Shown here piece after piece: positions 17,201-26,647 of a DNA stretch of 64,000 nucleotides. Origin of the DNA: CAJXZP01 sp049606935 (GTDB lineage Bacteria; Bacteroidota; Bacteroidia; Flavobacteriales_G; Salibacteraceae). The notes under the pieces are model-generated. The model was given only the letters and a program-made list of their open reading frames with translations. It was not told the DNA's origin and did no database searches. How positions within the stretch are numbered: position 1 is the stretch's first letter; the number at the start of each line of letters is the position of its first letter. A program made the position numbers and the translations under genes. The DNA lies in assembly GCA_049606935.1 (NCBI GenBank), contig JBMYWA010000001.1, forward strand, positions 1 through 64,000. The letters run 5' to 3'.

Positions 17201-19180
17201 TTAATTAGGTTCCGATTCATTTTTTGAATCAGGCTTGTTCAAGTTAGAGGTATTATCAACATCTTCAGAGTTATTGTCCTCGTTCGTTACCTTATCTATT
17301 AAATCAATAAATGATTTTGGGGTTTCTGATTTTTTGTTTTGCGAGGCTTTTTTAGCTTGAGCTTCTTCTTCCTCTTTGGTTTGTTGATCTAATTCTGGCG
17401 TATGGTCGTCTACTTGTTTGGCTTTAAAAGTGTAATCTTCTTTAACCTTTTTAGGAATGGTAGATGATTCTCCGTTTCGCCAAGAATGGTAATGAGGCGA
17501 CATTATTTCAATACCCTCGTCTCTAAATACATCCTGAATGTTCTGGTGAAGTTTAGAATGGGTGCCAATAATGGTTTTTACGTTTGTTACGTACGCATTT
17601 ATTTCATACTCTACGTAATAATCGCTTAGTGCTGTTTGAAGAACAAATGGAGCGGGTTCTTGCGCAATGGTATCTATTCCTTCCGTGGCTTTAAGAAGTG
17701 CTTTGTGTATTTTTCTCCAAGGAACTTCATAACCAATGGTAATTTTACTGTGCACCACAACACCATCATTTTCTTGTATGGATGTACTGTAATTAATTAT
17801 GTTGGTGTTTAAAATTTTTGCGTTGGGAATGGTAATAATTTCTTGCTTGGCGGTTCTAAGGCGCGTAACCAAAAGGGTTTTTTCAATAACAAACCCCAAA
17901 ATATTGTCTACTTTTATGCGATCTCCTTGTTTAAATGGACGCATATAGGTTAGAACTAAACCGGCTACTACATTATTTACAGAACTAGATGAACCCATAG
18001 TAATTAGAACCCCAACAAAAACCGATACCCCTTTAAAAATAGGAGACTCAGAGCCGGGAAGGAAAGGGAAAATAAAAATCAATAAAATGATATACATTCC
18101 AAACTTAATAAGGTTGTGGGTAGGTTTTACCCAATCAGAGTAAAACCCAGGTATTACAAGGTTTCCAACCTCAACCTCATTAGCCAAATATTTAATAAAT
18201 TTTAAAATAAAATGACCAATGTAGGAGATTATGAAAATGGAAATAAGGTTTGGAATGTAATGAACAAAAAGCCAGAAATATTCTTGCAATGGGGTTAAAA
18301 AATAACCGATTAGAGTTTCCGTTAGCGACTCAGTCCATGGAAACAAACTAAATATCATGGGTAAAGAAAGCGAGATTAAAAAGAAAACAAGAATTAACCG
18401 TATTATTCTAGAAATAAATAAGGCAATTTTAACTACTTGATTATCATTAATTATTTCAAAACTTTTAATGCTTAAACCTTTAAGTTTGGTGCCTTTTAAC
18501 GAAATAATAAACCTATTGGCTTTTCGGTATCCTAAGTTTAACAACTTTACTAGTAATACAAGCAAAATAAGGATTACAGACACTTTACCCACTCTAAGAA
18601 CTACATCTTTATTGTTTACATAAAGAGCCTCTGTGCTAGAGTGGTTTCTTAATTGGGAAATGTATTTATTGGCTAAATCTTCTGGAGTTGTTTTTAATAA
18701 TATTGCATCATTAGCCGTGATGTTAAAATACTTTTGACCTTTGGCTGAAACCACCAGCTTTTGATTTTCAGTATTAACGGTTAATGAATCAAATGTTTCA
18801 CTAATATTAAAAAATGAAATTTTATTCAGCTTAGATACCGTTTCCTTTGCGCGAAACTCTGGAGAGTCTGGCCCATCGCTCAAATAAAATGACCAAAGGC
18901 TATCGCCCTGAAAAACCACCCAAGCTGTATCTTCAGCGGTGATTAATTTATTATGCTCTATTAGGAGGGAATCAAAATGAGTTGAATCTCCTGGAAGCGC
19001 ACTTTTAATAGATTCAATTTTACTGGAAATCGATTTTAATTGAATTGTTAATTCATGTAATTCCTTATTAATATTTGAGGTAGAATCAATTTGTTGGGCA
19101 TGCGATGAAATGAAAAGGAAAAAAATAAGTATTACCGAGAAATATTTAATTGGTTTGGAATTTGAGAAATCCATTTTCAT
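17201..19180 (-). CDS. MscS-family mechanosensitive channel with long termini
   Basis: 659 aa. A signal peptide and a periplasmic, partly coiled-coil N-terminal domain of about 190 residues are followed by several membrane helices and the MscS core, with pore-helix region GSSSSVNNVVAGLVL and beta-domain TYMRPFKQGDRIKVDNILGFV. A charged C-terminal tail of about 90 residues is rich in Glu, Lys and Asn. Such channels release osmolytes on hypo-osmotic shock. The start may be Met1 or Met3. It lies 14 nt downstream of the TPR gene, so it is probably in that operon. Confidence 0.9.
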   Translation of the reverse strand: MKMDFSNSKPIKYFSVILIFFLFISSHAQQIDSTSNINKELHELTIQLKSISSKIESIKSALPGDSTHFDSLLIEHNKLITAEDTAWVVFQGDSLWSFYLSDGPDSPEFRAKETVSKLNKISFFNISETFDSLTVNTENQKLVVSAKGQKYFNITANDAILLKTTPEDLANKYISQLRNHSSTEALYVNNKDVVLRVGKVSVILILLVLLVKLLNLGYRKANRFIISLKGTKLKGLSIKSFEIINDNQVVKIALFISRIIRLILVFFLISLSLPMIFSLFPWTESLTETLIGYFLTPLQEYFWLFVHYIPNLISIFIISYIGHFILKFIKYLANEVEVGNLVIPGFYSDWVKPTHNLIKFGMYIILLIFIFPFLPGSESPIFKGVSVFVGVLITMGSSSSVNNVVAGLVLTYMRPFKQGDRIKVDNILGFVIEKTLLVTRLRTAKQEIITIPNAKILNTNIINYSTSIQENDGVVVHSKITIGYEVPWRKIHKALLKATEGIDTIAQEPAPFVLQTALSDYYVEYEINAYVTNVKTIIGTHSKLHQNIQDVFRDEGIEIMSPHYHSWRNGESSTIPKKVKEDYTFKAKQVDDHTPELDQQTKEEEEAQAKKASQNKKSETPKSFIDLIDKVTNEDNNSEDVDNTSNLNKPDSKNESEPN

Positions 19181-19194
19181 TTTAGTTATAATTT

Positions 19195-19527
19195 TTACCA
19201 GTTGCCTTCTTCCTCATCTAAAAACATTAAGGCTTCGGTTATTTCTCCTAATGATTTTTCATCATTATTTCGCGTAGCTACTTTTTTCCCTTCATGATAA
19301 ATAGATACGGCCTTTTTAGTTTTGTTATCATTTTCGTACATCTTACCTAATTTGTAGTAAGCTTCGGAGTACTCAGGGTCGTGGTCAATTAACCGTTCAA
19401 TGATTTCAATTGCTTTTTGACGGTTTCCAGCCATTTGATTTTCAACAGCAGCTGCAAAAGCTAAATAGGAGTCTTTGGGGCTTTTTAAGTGCATTCCTGT
19501 AATTAAGTCTAGTCTAGATTGTTCCAT
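19195..19527 (-). CDS. small TPR protein
   Basis: 110-aa cytoplasmic protein with two or three tetratricopeptide repeats (AFAAAVENQMAGNRQKAIEII; DPEYSEAYYKLGKMYENDN; KAVSIYHEG), a fold that mediates protein-protein contacts. The frame opens at TTG 19551, but that codon is the end of the -7 box TAAATTTG (19556-19549), so ATG 19527 is the start. It is the first gene of a probable two-gene unit with the MscS channel. Confidence 0.8.
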   Translation of the reverse strand: MEQSRLDLITGMHLKSPKDSYLAFAAAVENQMAGNRQKAIEIIERLIDHDPEYSEAYYKLGKMYENDNKTKKAVSIYHEGKKVATRNNDEKSLGEITEALMFLDEEEGNW

Positions 19528-19548
19528 GGCGTTGTTTATTGATTCACT

Positions 19549-19556
19549 CAAATTTA
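19549..19556 (-). promoter_or_regulatory. -7 box upstream of the TPR/MscS genes
   Basis: Minus-strand TAAATTTG matches TAnnTTTG and lies 21 nt upstream of the ATG at 19527. Confidence 0.55.
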
Positions 19557-19643
19557 ACCATAATTAATTCGGTTATAAGGTTAAACCTATTAACAAAGCC
19601 ATTTACTTTTCAACATATAAATCTCATATCCTTTATTGTTTAT

Positions 19644-22600
19644 CTAGGCGGTTCTTTTTCGATCGAATATATTAATGGCTTTTTTGAAAATATCGTAATA
19701 TAAGGTTATCATCATAAGCATGCTCATAACCCAAATAACACCAATGTTGTACCAATAGGTGTCTATTTTTTTTCCATTAAACTGTTTAGTTGCCGCATAA
19801 AAATGCGACCTAATTCCTTTGGCATCTCTAAATACGGGATCAATAATTGGCACGAGTTTTTCATCTACCACAATTACCTTATTAAACTTGTTATTTAACC
19901 TTACCATATCGGTTACTGATTGGTTGAAATAACGTTCTTTCAAGTCATTGAAATTTACCGAATCTCCTGCAGCTTTTTCTATTTGATAAATTACACGATC
20001 TCTATTTTTAGAGGCGTTAATAAACTCTTTGTTGAGGTGTTTTTTAAATTGTTCTAGGTAATATTTAATTTTATCTATTCTCTCAGGGGTTAGTGTTTCT
20101 ATACTCAAATCTGTACTAAAACTATACGCTGGAAAATCTATGTCTTGATGGTTTTGACTTATTTCAGATTGAATAATTTTCGAGATTCTATTTACCCTAG
20201 CTTTAGACTCGGGTTTATCTAAATTATGACTAACATATTGAATCTCCGCCTCAATTTCAGAAATCCAATAAGATTTTAAATATCCTAAATGACTTATGGC
20301 ATGGTCAGCTCCATATAGTTTCTTTTCTAGGGGGTTATCTTTAAATTGTGTAACCATTAAGGCTTCATAAGCCCACCTGGAAGCCATAACTTCTCCAATA
20401 ATTGGAACAACAGTTCTGGAACTTACCGCGGGGTTTAACCGATCAAAACTTACAATTACCCCACTAAATATGAGTTGAGGAATAATCATAAATGGAATGA
20501 TAATATAAATAGCTACGGCTGAATTGAAACTGTTTGAAATGTTTAAACCAACCATATTGGCAAAAAAGGAGGTAGAGAACATAACCAACCAGTATCGCAT
20601 ATTCATATCTTCAATACCTAAAATGGAGTTTCCTACCCATATAAACAGCAATGTTTGAATAGCCGATATTACCAACAGTAATACAAATTTGGAGGACAAA
20701 TAACTGCCTTTACTAAGGTTTAAAAACTTTTCGCGCTTCTGTAATTTCCGGTCCTTAAAAATCTCTTCGGCACTTACCGTCATTCCAATAAAAAGAGCAA
20801 CCACCACTGACATAAATATATACGCTGGTATATTTTCATTGAAAAAGAATTTGTATGGTTCTTGACCATGTCTAGTCCATGCAGAGTACCTCACAAAATA
20901 AGCTATAAAGAGAGCTAAAACCGGAGCCTCTAACAAGTTGATAATAATGTATTGCTTATTTGCAGCTTTAGATAGCGTGTCTCTTTTTAGAAAAATCCAA
21001 AATTGTTGTAATTTGCTAGGTGTAGATAAAGAGTTAGCTGGTTTTCCGGTTTTCTCAGGTTTTATTCGAGCCTTTTCTGGTTCATTTTGTTTGTATTTTT
21101 TAAACCACTCTTCAGGAGGGGTTTTTCTACGCTCTGTTTTTTTACCATACTCATTCACTACTTTTTGATCAATAATATCAAAAATGAGTTCGGAGTTTAC
21201 GTTACCACATTCTATACATTCACTTTCATCTGCATCTAAATGATGGGCATGGTGTTTAAAATAAGTAACACTTTCTACCGGTTCGCCATAGTAAATGGTA
21301 TACCCACCATTATCCAGTAATAAAAGTCTATCAAATAGCTTAAATATATAAGAAGATGGTTGGTGAATAACAATGAAAATTAACTTTCCCTTTAAAGCTA
21401 ACTCTTTCATTAAGTCCATTATTTTCTCAGAATCTCTAGAAGATAAACCAGAGGTAGGCTCATCTACAAACAATACAGAAGGCTCTCTGATTAATTCGAG
21501 GGCTATGTTCAGCCGTTTACGTTGCCCACCAGAAATAACTTTTTCAATGGGGTTACCTACTTTTAAATCCTTTGCTTTAAAAAGGCCCAAAGAATGTAAA
21601 ATGGATTTTACTTTTTCTGTAATTTGCTTGTCATTTAAATCGGCAAAACTCAATTTAGCACTGTAGAAAAGGTTTTCAAAAACGGTTAATTCCTCAATAA
21701 GTAAATCGTCTTGAGATACAAAACCAATAACCCCTTGAATTTCATCTTTTTCGGCATTGATATCAAACCCATTGATGGTAATAGTACCAGAAGTAGGGGT
21801 GTAGTTACCATTTAATACATTAAGCATGGTAGATTTACCAGCACCAGACCCTCCCATAATTCCAACTAATCTGCCGGTGCGTTCCTTAAAACTGAACTCA
21901 TGAAGACCTACATCTCCTGAGGGGAAGTTATAGGTTACTTTGTTGGCTTGGATTACCAGCTTTTCGGAGGTGGAATCAGTAACGAATGTGGCTAGAATAT
22001 CGCTAAAATAAACAGGGGTCATTTTAGGGCCTCTAAGTGCCGATCCGTTATTAAAAATGTACGTGCGCTCTGGTGATACTGGAGAACTATTTAGAAACAT
22101 GTTTGTTTTACCTACGTAGCGGAAAACATACATATTCATATCTTTTACTTGAAGAATGACTAAAACCCCGTCAAAATTTGCTCCAGAAATAAATTTAGTT
22201 TTTTCAAACTTCATGGTTTTTTCCTGGGCAACCACCATCATTTGACTATTGTCTGGATAAAAACCTTCTCTTACGCGTGCAAACTCAACTGCATTTTCAA
22301 AGTTTTCTTTCGATATATTAAATGTATCGCAAAGAATACGCACAAATTCCGCTTCATGAGAAGAAATATTTCCATCTGCGTAGATGTATTCTAACAACCT
22401 AAAGAGTACAATGAATTTTTGAATCTTTGTCAAGTTAGAATTAATGCTTTCACAAATTCTTTTTACATTATCCGGATTAAGAGCATCTTCATAACTTGAT
22501 TTTCCTGAATGAAATTCATGAAGGTATTCGTCATACATTTCCAGAAAGCGTTGAACTCTTTCCTTACGTAGTTCTGTACTTAAGGAGTGCTCAATAATTT

Positions 22601-22682
22601 CTCGACTCTCGTTAGTAATATCTGCCGTGTTAGACGCTAATGCAAATAATTGCATTAATGCCCGTAAAATCTCTTCACTCAT
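19644..22682 (-). CDS. ABC transporter, fused TerB-like / ATPase / ABC-2 permease
   Basis: 1012-aa single-chain half transporter of ABCG-like order (ATPase before membrane domain). Residues about 85-140 look like a TerB-type helical domain, with acidic EYIYADGNISSHEAEFVRIL. Residues 150-240 form a beta-rich linker. Walker A is GGSGAGKST (277-285), the Q-loop is FVSQDD, the signature is ISGGQRKR and Walker B is VLFVDEPTSGL. About six membrane helices follow, interrupted by a large soluble domain of roughly 200 residues before the last helix. The substrate is unknown. It starts 41 nt after the flavoprotein gene and may be co-transcribed with it. Confidence 0.87.
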   Translation of the reverse strand: MSEEILRALMQLFALASNTADITNESREIIEHSLSTELRKERVQRFLEMYDEYLHEFHSGKSSYEDALNPDNVKRICESINSNLTKIQKFIVLFRLLEYIYADGNISSHEAEFVRILCDTFNISKENFENAVEFARVREGFYPDNSQMMVVAQEKTMKFEKTKFISGANFDGVLVILQVKDMNMYVFRYVGKTNMFLNSSPVSPERTYIFNNGSALRGPKMTPVYFSDILATFVTDSTSEKLVIQANKVTYNFPSGDVGLHEFSFKERTGRLVGIMGGSGAGKSTMLNVLNGNYTPTSGTITINGFDINAEKDEIQGVIGFVSQDDLLIEELTVFENLFYSAKLSFADLNDKQITEKVKSILHSLGLFKAKDLKVGNPIEKVISGGQRKRLNIALELIREPSVLFVDEPTSGLSSRDSEKIMDLMKELALKGKLIFIVIHQPSSYIFKLFDRLLLLDNGGYTIYYGEPVESVTYFKHHAHHLDADESECIECGNVNSELIFDIIDQKVVNEYGKKTERRKTPPEEWFKKYKQNEPEKARIKPEKTGKPANSLSTPSKLQQFWIFLKRDTLSKAANKQYIIINLLEAPVLALFIAYFVRYSAWTRHGQEPYKFFFNENIPAYIFMSVVVALFIGMTVSAEEIFKDRKLQKREKFLNLSKGSYLSSKFVLLLVISAIQTLLFIWVGNSILGIEDMNMRYWLVMFSTSFFANMVGLNISNSFNSAVAIYIIIPFMIIPQLIFSGVIVSFDRLNPAVSSRTVVPIIGEVMASRWAYEALMVTQFKDNPLEKKLYGADHAISHLGYLKSYWISEIEAEIQYVSHNLDKPESKARVNRISKIIQSEISQNHQDIDFPAYSFSTDLSIETLTPERIDKIKYYLEQFKKHLNKEFINASKNRDRVIYQIEKAAGDSVNFNDLKERYFNQSVTDMVRLNNKFNKVIVVDEKLVPIIDPVFRDAKGIRSHFYAATKQFNGKKIDTYWYNIGVIWVMSMLMMITLYYDIFKKAINIFDRKRTA

Positions 22683-22723
22683 TTAAGGAGAATTAGTTGT
22701 AGTTTGTATAGGAGTGGTCGAAT

Positions 22724-24199
22724 TTATAAATTTTTTATTGTTCCATCTTCTTTAACCGAATAGCAAGTTAACCCATTTGTAAACACTTCAGGTTTAACAA
22801 TAGAATTGCCTAAAAGCATTCTTGCACACTCTTGTATCCCTTCGGGTATAGAAGGATGGGCATGAATTAATTCAGCCAAAACACGTACGCTTTTTTTCAT
22901 AGATATTAACAAGGCAATAGCTTCAATAGTACTAGATGCATGTGCACCCAAAACACGCATGCCTAAAATGGTCATTTCATCATCATCAGAAACAATTAGC
23001 TTTATGAACCCTTTCTTTTGCCTCATTGCTATAGCTCTGTTCATAAAATCGTAGCTCATTTTCGCTACCTTAATGGCTATACCCTTTTGTTTTGCTTGTG
23101 TCTCATTAATTCCCACTGACGCTACTTCTGGGTTGAGAAACATGATGGTAGAAATATTATCGTAAGTAATGGTAGGAGGGGATGGGTTAAACATAAGCTC
23201 CACAGCGTGTCGGCCTTCAAGTTCAGCAATGTTTACCAAAGCAATATCTGCAGTAAAATCGCCAATTGCGTATATATTAGGAACGGTTGTTTGGGTATCT
23301 TGATCCACACAATAACCTCTATTGTTAAGTTCTACCCCAATTTCTTTTAATCCCATATTTTCGGAGTTTGGAACTCGTCCCACAGAAATCAAAGCTTTGT
23401 CTACAACTCTAATTTCCTTGGTTCCGTCATCAAAAGCGAGGGTGTACTTGACTTTACCCTCTTCAATTATCATAGATTCCAAACTTGCACCTTTATGAAT
23501 ATGCACTCCATTTGAAGTTAAATTAGACGCTACCATATCCGAAATGTCAGCATCTTCAAAAGGAAGAATTCTAGGGGCTTTATCTATCAAGAAAACTTTT
23601 GTTTTACCGAAGTTAGAAAAAATGGTAGCAAACTCACATCCAATAACACCTGCGCCCAAAATAACAATGCTTTCTGGATATTTATCCATTGTTAATATGC
23701 CATCGCTGGTATAGATAATTTCTTCGTCAATGGGTATCTGTGGTAAATATCTTGGTCTACTTCCAATGGCCAAAATAGTGTGGTCGGCCGTAATATTTGA
23801 AATTTCCTCCTCTTTATTTGAAATTGAGATTTGCGTAGGAGAGACCATGGAAGCCGTTCCTGTAACAAAATCTAACTTGCCATTTTTAACATAAAAATCA
23901 ATCTGAGATTTTAATTGTTGATACCTTTCGTTTACTGCTTTCTTGGTTTCATGAACCACAGCCGAATAACTTAAATGAGAATCATAAACGTAATAACCAA
24001 ATTTTGAGGATTTCATCATCTGGTAATTCTGAGAAAGTTCCCACATTGTTTTTGAGGAAAGTGCCCCATTAAAAATGCCTGCTCCCCCTAGTTTTTTTCT
24101 TTCAATAAGGCAGGTTTTTTTGCCTAAATCAATGGCTCTCATAGCAGCAGCAAACCCAGATGGTCCTGCTCCAACTATGCATAAATCGTAATGTTTCAA
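22724..24199 (-). CDS. lipoamide-dehydrogenase-like flavoprotein without redox cysteines
   Basis: 491-aa class I pyridine nucleotide-disulfide oxidoreductase homologue. FAD motif GAGPSGFAAA (10-19), NAD motif GAGVIGCEFA and the second FAD motif YAIGDFT are present, as is the C-terminal HAHPSIPE dyad. The position of the redox disulfide (usually GGTCLNVGCIPSK) reads GGAGIFNGALSSK, so both Cys are replaced (Gly41, Ala46). It cannot use the normal dithiol cycle and may be a transhydrogenase or NAD(P)H oxidase-like enzyme. The start codon is TTG at 24199; no ATG or GTG is available before the FAD motif. Confidence 0.88.
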   Translation of the reverse strand: MKHYDLCIVGAGPSGFAAAMRAIDLGKKTCLIERKKLGGAGIFNGALSSKTMWELSQNYQMMKSSKFGYYVYDSHLSYSAVVHETKKAVNERYQQLKSQIDFYVKNGKLDFVTGTASMVSPTQISISNKEEEISNITADHTILAIGSRPRYLPQIPIDEEIIYTSDGILTMDKYPESIVILGAGVIGCEFATIFSNFGKTKVFLIDKAPRILPFEDADISDMVASNLTSNGVHIHKGASLESMIIEEGKVKYTLAFDDGTKEIRVVDKALISVGRVPNSENMGLKEIGVELNNRGYCVDQDTQTTVPNIYAIGDFTADIALVNIAELEGRHAVELMFNPSPPTITYDNISTIMFLNPEVASVGINETQAKQKGIAIKVAKMSYDFMNRAIAMRQKKGFIKLIVSDDDEMTILGMRVLGAHASSTIEAIALLISMKKSVRVLAELIHAHPSIPEGIQECARMLLGNSIVKPEVFTNGLTCYSVKEDGTIKNL

Positions 24200-24252
24200 G
24201 GTTTTATGGTTTTAGTTTAGTCCACTAAATTAAAAGCTTATTGGTCAAATAC

Positions 24253-24260
24253 TAATTTTG
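24253..24260 (+). promoter_or_regulatory. probable -7 box upstream of lipoprotein gene
   Basis: TAATTTTG matches TAnnTTTG, about 105 nt upstream of the ATG at 24365. It is followed directly by TACGGTAAAAAT, a string also found upstream of htpG. An inverted repeat GTTTCC-N10-GGAAAC (24318-24339) lies in the leader. Confidence 0.45.
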
Positions 24261-24364
24261 TACGGTAAAAATTAGGATAGTAGTAACTTAGTCCTTTGAA
24301 AATATTATTTTCGTGACGTTTCCTAGTATTACGGGAAACTATGTTATTCAAAAGAAAAATTAAG

Positions 24365-25213
24365 ATGAAATTAAAAGCAGGATTTGTTGGAGCAATTTTT
24401 GGCTCTGTATTATTGTTTTCTTGTAGTTCAGAACCGAAATCAAATACTGAAACAGCACCAAAAGAGGTGGTGCAAGATGAGGCTGAAGAGGTGAAGGTTG
24501 TAGAAGAGTTTATTCTACCATCAACCGTACAGATTGGGGATTTATTTCGCAACTCTGGTTTAGAGTATGTAAGTGGTTTAACATTAGATGCGCAAAAGTC
24601 AACTAGCTACAATACCACTTTTGATAAATACTTTGCATTTGGAGCTTATTGGACTGATATGACTTATTGTGTTTTGAATCAACAAAGCCAAGAAGCTAGA
24701 AAGTACATGAAGGTATTAAAGGATGTATCCTCTGAATTAGGTGCTGGTGAAGTGTTTAGTGATCAAGGAATGCTTGAAAGGTTTGACAAAAATTTGGAAA
24801 ACAATGATTCAATTTTAATGATTCTTATTGAAATTGACGAAAAAACCGATGCTTATGTGGATGATAACGACCAACATGAATTTGCTTTAGTTGCTTTTGT
24901 TGGAGGTTGGGCAGAAGGAATGTACTTAGGAGTGTCAACCTCAACCTATGAAGAACATACGCAATTAACAGGTAAGGTAATTGAGCAAATGGTTATTTTG
25001 GATCAACTTGTAAAAGGTTTATCTAAATACGAAGGTGCAAGTAAAAAAGTAGATGTTGTTCTGGCTAAAATGAAAGAAATGCAAGCATTTTTTAATGATA
25101 TACCGGCCATAGCAAATATGGAAGGAAGTATTTCAGATGTTCGTGTGCCATCAGCAGACATGAAAGTATTAGGGAATATGATTGTTGATTTAAGAACAAT
25201 TATTGTAGAGTAA
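24365..25213 (+). CDS. lipoprotein, unknown
   Basis: 282-aa lipoprotein (lipobox LFSC, Cys20) with an acidic linker rich in Glu, Val and Thr, then a mainly helical domain of about 230 residues. No family is recognised with confidence. An upstream in-frame ATG at 24341 would add eight residues, but ATG 24365 gives the better signal peptide. The gene lies 24 nt before another secreted protein on the same strand, which suggests an operon, and the terminator at 25898-25924 ends both. Confidence 0.8.
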   Translation: MKLKAGFVGAIFGSVLLFSCSSEPKSNTETAPKEVVQDEAEEVKVVEEFILPSTVQIGDLFRNSGLEYVSGLTLDAQKSTSYNTTFDKYFAFGAYWTDMTYCVLNQQSQEARKYMKVLKDVSSELGAGEVFSDQGMLERFDKNLENNDSILMILIEIDEKTDAYVDDNDQHEFALVAFVGGWAEGMYLGVSTSTYEEHTQLTGKVIEQMVILDQLVKGLSKYEGASKKVDVVLAKMKEMQAFFNDIPAIANMEGSISDVRVPSADMKVLGNMIVDLRTIIVE

Positions 25214-25237
25214 CCAACTTACGAAAAAACCAAAAAA

Positions 25238-25876
25238 ATGAAATTTAAATTTTTTACAATATTTATATTAGCTGTAGCTTTAGGAGGTGTTAATATAGCA
25301 GCTGCTCAAGAAGGATCTAATGGGGAGGACTTTTGGAATGAGAATACAGATTCTACACAAGCTTCTACAAACAAATCAGCAACTAATAATGAAGTGGCTG
25401 GAGCAACAGCTAAGGTGAAACCCGTTAATAATAGTTGTTCAAATAGAGATGAACTTCGTGAAGAAGTAAGGTTAATGATTAGACCATTTAGATATAACCT
25501 TGCTAAAACAACCACAATTAATTTCAAAAGGTACCCTCAAAAAATGAAAGTGTTAGTGCCCATTTACAGTGAGCAGGAGCATAGAATTGTTTTTAGTACT
25601 AAAGGGTTGCCTCAAGATGTGGGTATTACCGTTTATGATAAGCATAGTTCTGAGAAACGAAGAAAGGAATTGTATAAATCAACGGGGGGAGAGGTAATTC
25701 ACACTTTTGAGCTTCCAGCTGATTATAAAGAATCATATTTACATGTAGAATATGACGTTCCACCATCAGATGCAGAGGATAGATCTACTACCAGAAGAGG
25801 ATGTGTAGTTTTAATGATGGGTTATTTATACTTGCCGGAAGGTGGAGAAGCTGAAGAAACAGTGACAGCAGAATAA
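25238..25876 (+). CDS. secreted protein, unknown
   Basis: 212-aa protein with a Sec signal peptide (MKFKFFTIFILAVALGG ... AAAQ). A low-complexity Asn/Thr/Ser linker of about 45 residues follows, then a compact domain of about 130 residues beginning SCSNRDELREEV, mostly beta-strand. No family is recognised. It is the second gene of a probable two-gene unit. Both products are exported, so the pair may act together at the envelope; this is inferred from position only. Confidence 0.75.
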   Translation: MKFKFFTIFILAVALGGVNIAAAQEGSNGEDFWNENTDSTQASTNKSATNNEVAGATAKVKPVNNSCSNRDELREEVRLMIRPFRYNLAKTTTINFKRYPQKMKVLVPIYSEQEHRIVFSTKGLPQDVGITVYDKHSSEKRRKELYKSTGGEVIHTFELPADYKESYLHVEYDVPPSDAEDRSTTRRGCVVLMMGYLYLPEGGEAEETVTAE

Positions 25877-25897
25877 TTCAAAAAAGAATTTATAAAG

Positions 25898-25924
25898 AGC
25901 CACTCCAAAGAGTGGCTTTTTTTT
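25898..25924 (+). terminator. terminator after the secreted-protein pair
   Basis: An 8-bp stem (AGCCACTC / GAGTGGCT, 4-nt loop) is followed by eight or more T. Confidence 0.85.
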
Positions 25925-25929
25925 GCTTG

Positions 25930-26565
25930 CTATTTTAATGCATTAATCTCCTCTTGTAAAATTTTAAAGTATTTTCCAATGTGTATTCCATCTACAAAAG
26001 AATGATGCACTTCAACTGAAATTGGCATTTGTAATTGCCCATTATTTCTAAAATACTTTCCAAATACTATTCGAGGAATACTATCATCTTTTTCAAACCT
26101 TCGGGCGTGTTGAAATGAGGTAAAACTTAACCATGGAATAACCGAATAAAAGATCATGTTGGCATCACCATCTCTTGGAGCAAAACCTGGATTTTTCTTT
26201 AGACTAGAAATAGCCTCCATACCTTGGCTAACAAAAGATTTTAATTCGGTTAAGGGATTAAAATAACAGAATGCGAAAGATTCGTTTTCTAATAAAATGG
26301 TGCATCCGGCTTGAGTTTCATCATACAAACGAACTTCATTATTAACCAATCGGTACCTAAAGTTGGAGATTTGAGAAATTGTTTTTTGAGATAAGAATAG
26401 TGCGGTAACTAAAAATGATAGGTTGTTATTATTACAATAGGCTTTTAAATTGGTTACATCTACGTTGGCAGTAATGTTATAGAAAGGTATTTCAAAAGTT
26501 TTAAAAAACTCAAAGGTTGATTTTCTGTTCCAGTGAGATGGATTTTCGATGGTGTAATTATTCAT
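25930..26565 (-). CDS. CatA-type acetyltransferase
   Basis: 211-aa protein of the chloramphenicol acetyltransferase fold, the length of the classical enzyme. Key blocks are present: HWNRKSTFEFF at the N-terminus, PWLSFTSFQ, FGKYF, and the catalytic HHSFVDG (His188 as base, Asp192 structural) followed by IHIGKYF. Genuine CatA enzymes acetylate chloramphenicol; distant homologues in Bacteroidota chromosomes may have other acceptors. No mobile element flanks it and base composition looks like its surroundings, so it appears resident rather than newly acquired. Confidence 0.88.
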   Translation of the reverse strand: MNNYTIENPSHWNRKSTFEFFKTFEIPFYNITANVDVTNLKAYCNNNNLSFLVTALFLSQKTISQISNFRYRLVNNEVRLYDETQAGCTILLENESFAFCYFNPLTELKSFVSQGMEAISSLKKNPGFAPRDGDANMIFYSVIPWLSFTSFQHARRFEKDDSIPRIVFGKYFRNNGQLQMPISVEVHHSFVDGIHIGKYFKILQEEINALK

Positions 26566-26647
26566 ATAAATGTTAAAGGTCGCAAATTAGAAATGCTCGA
26601 GGATTTTACCAAGGTAATTTTTGTATGTTCGTGTAAAATAACTTTAA

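Noticed and set aside
25930..26565. Recently acquired antibiotic resistance island
   Set aside because: No IS, integrase, attachment repeats or base-composition shift around the acetyltransferase gene.
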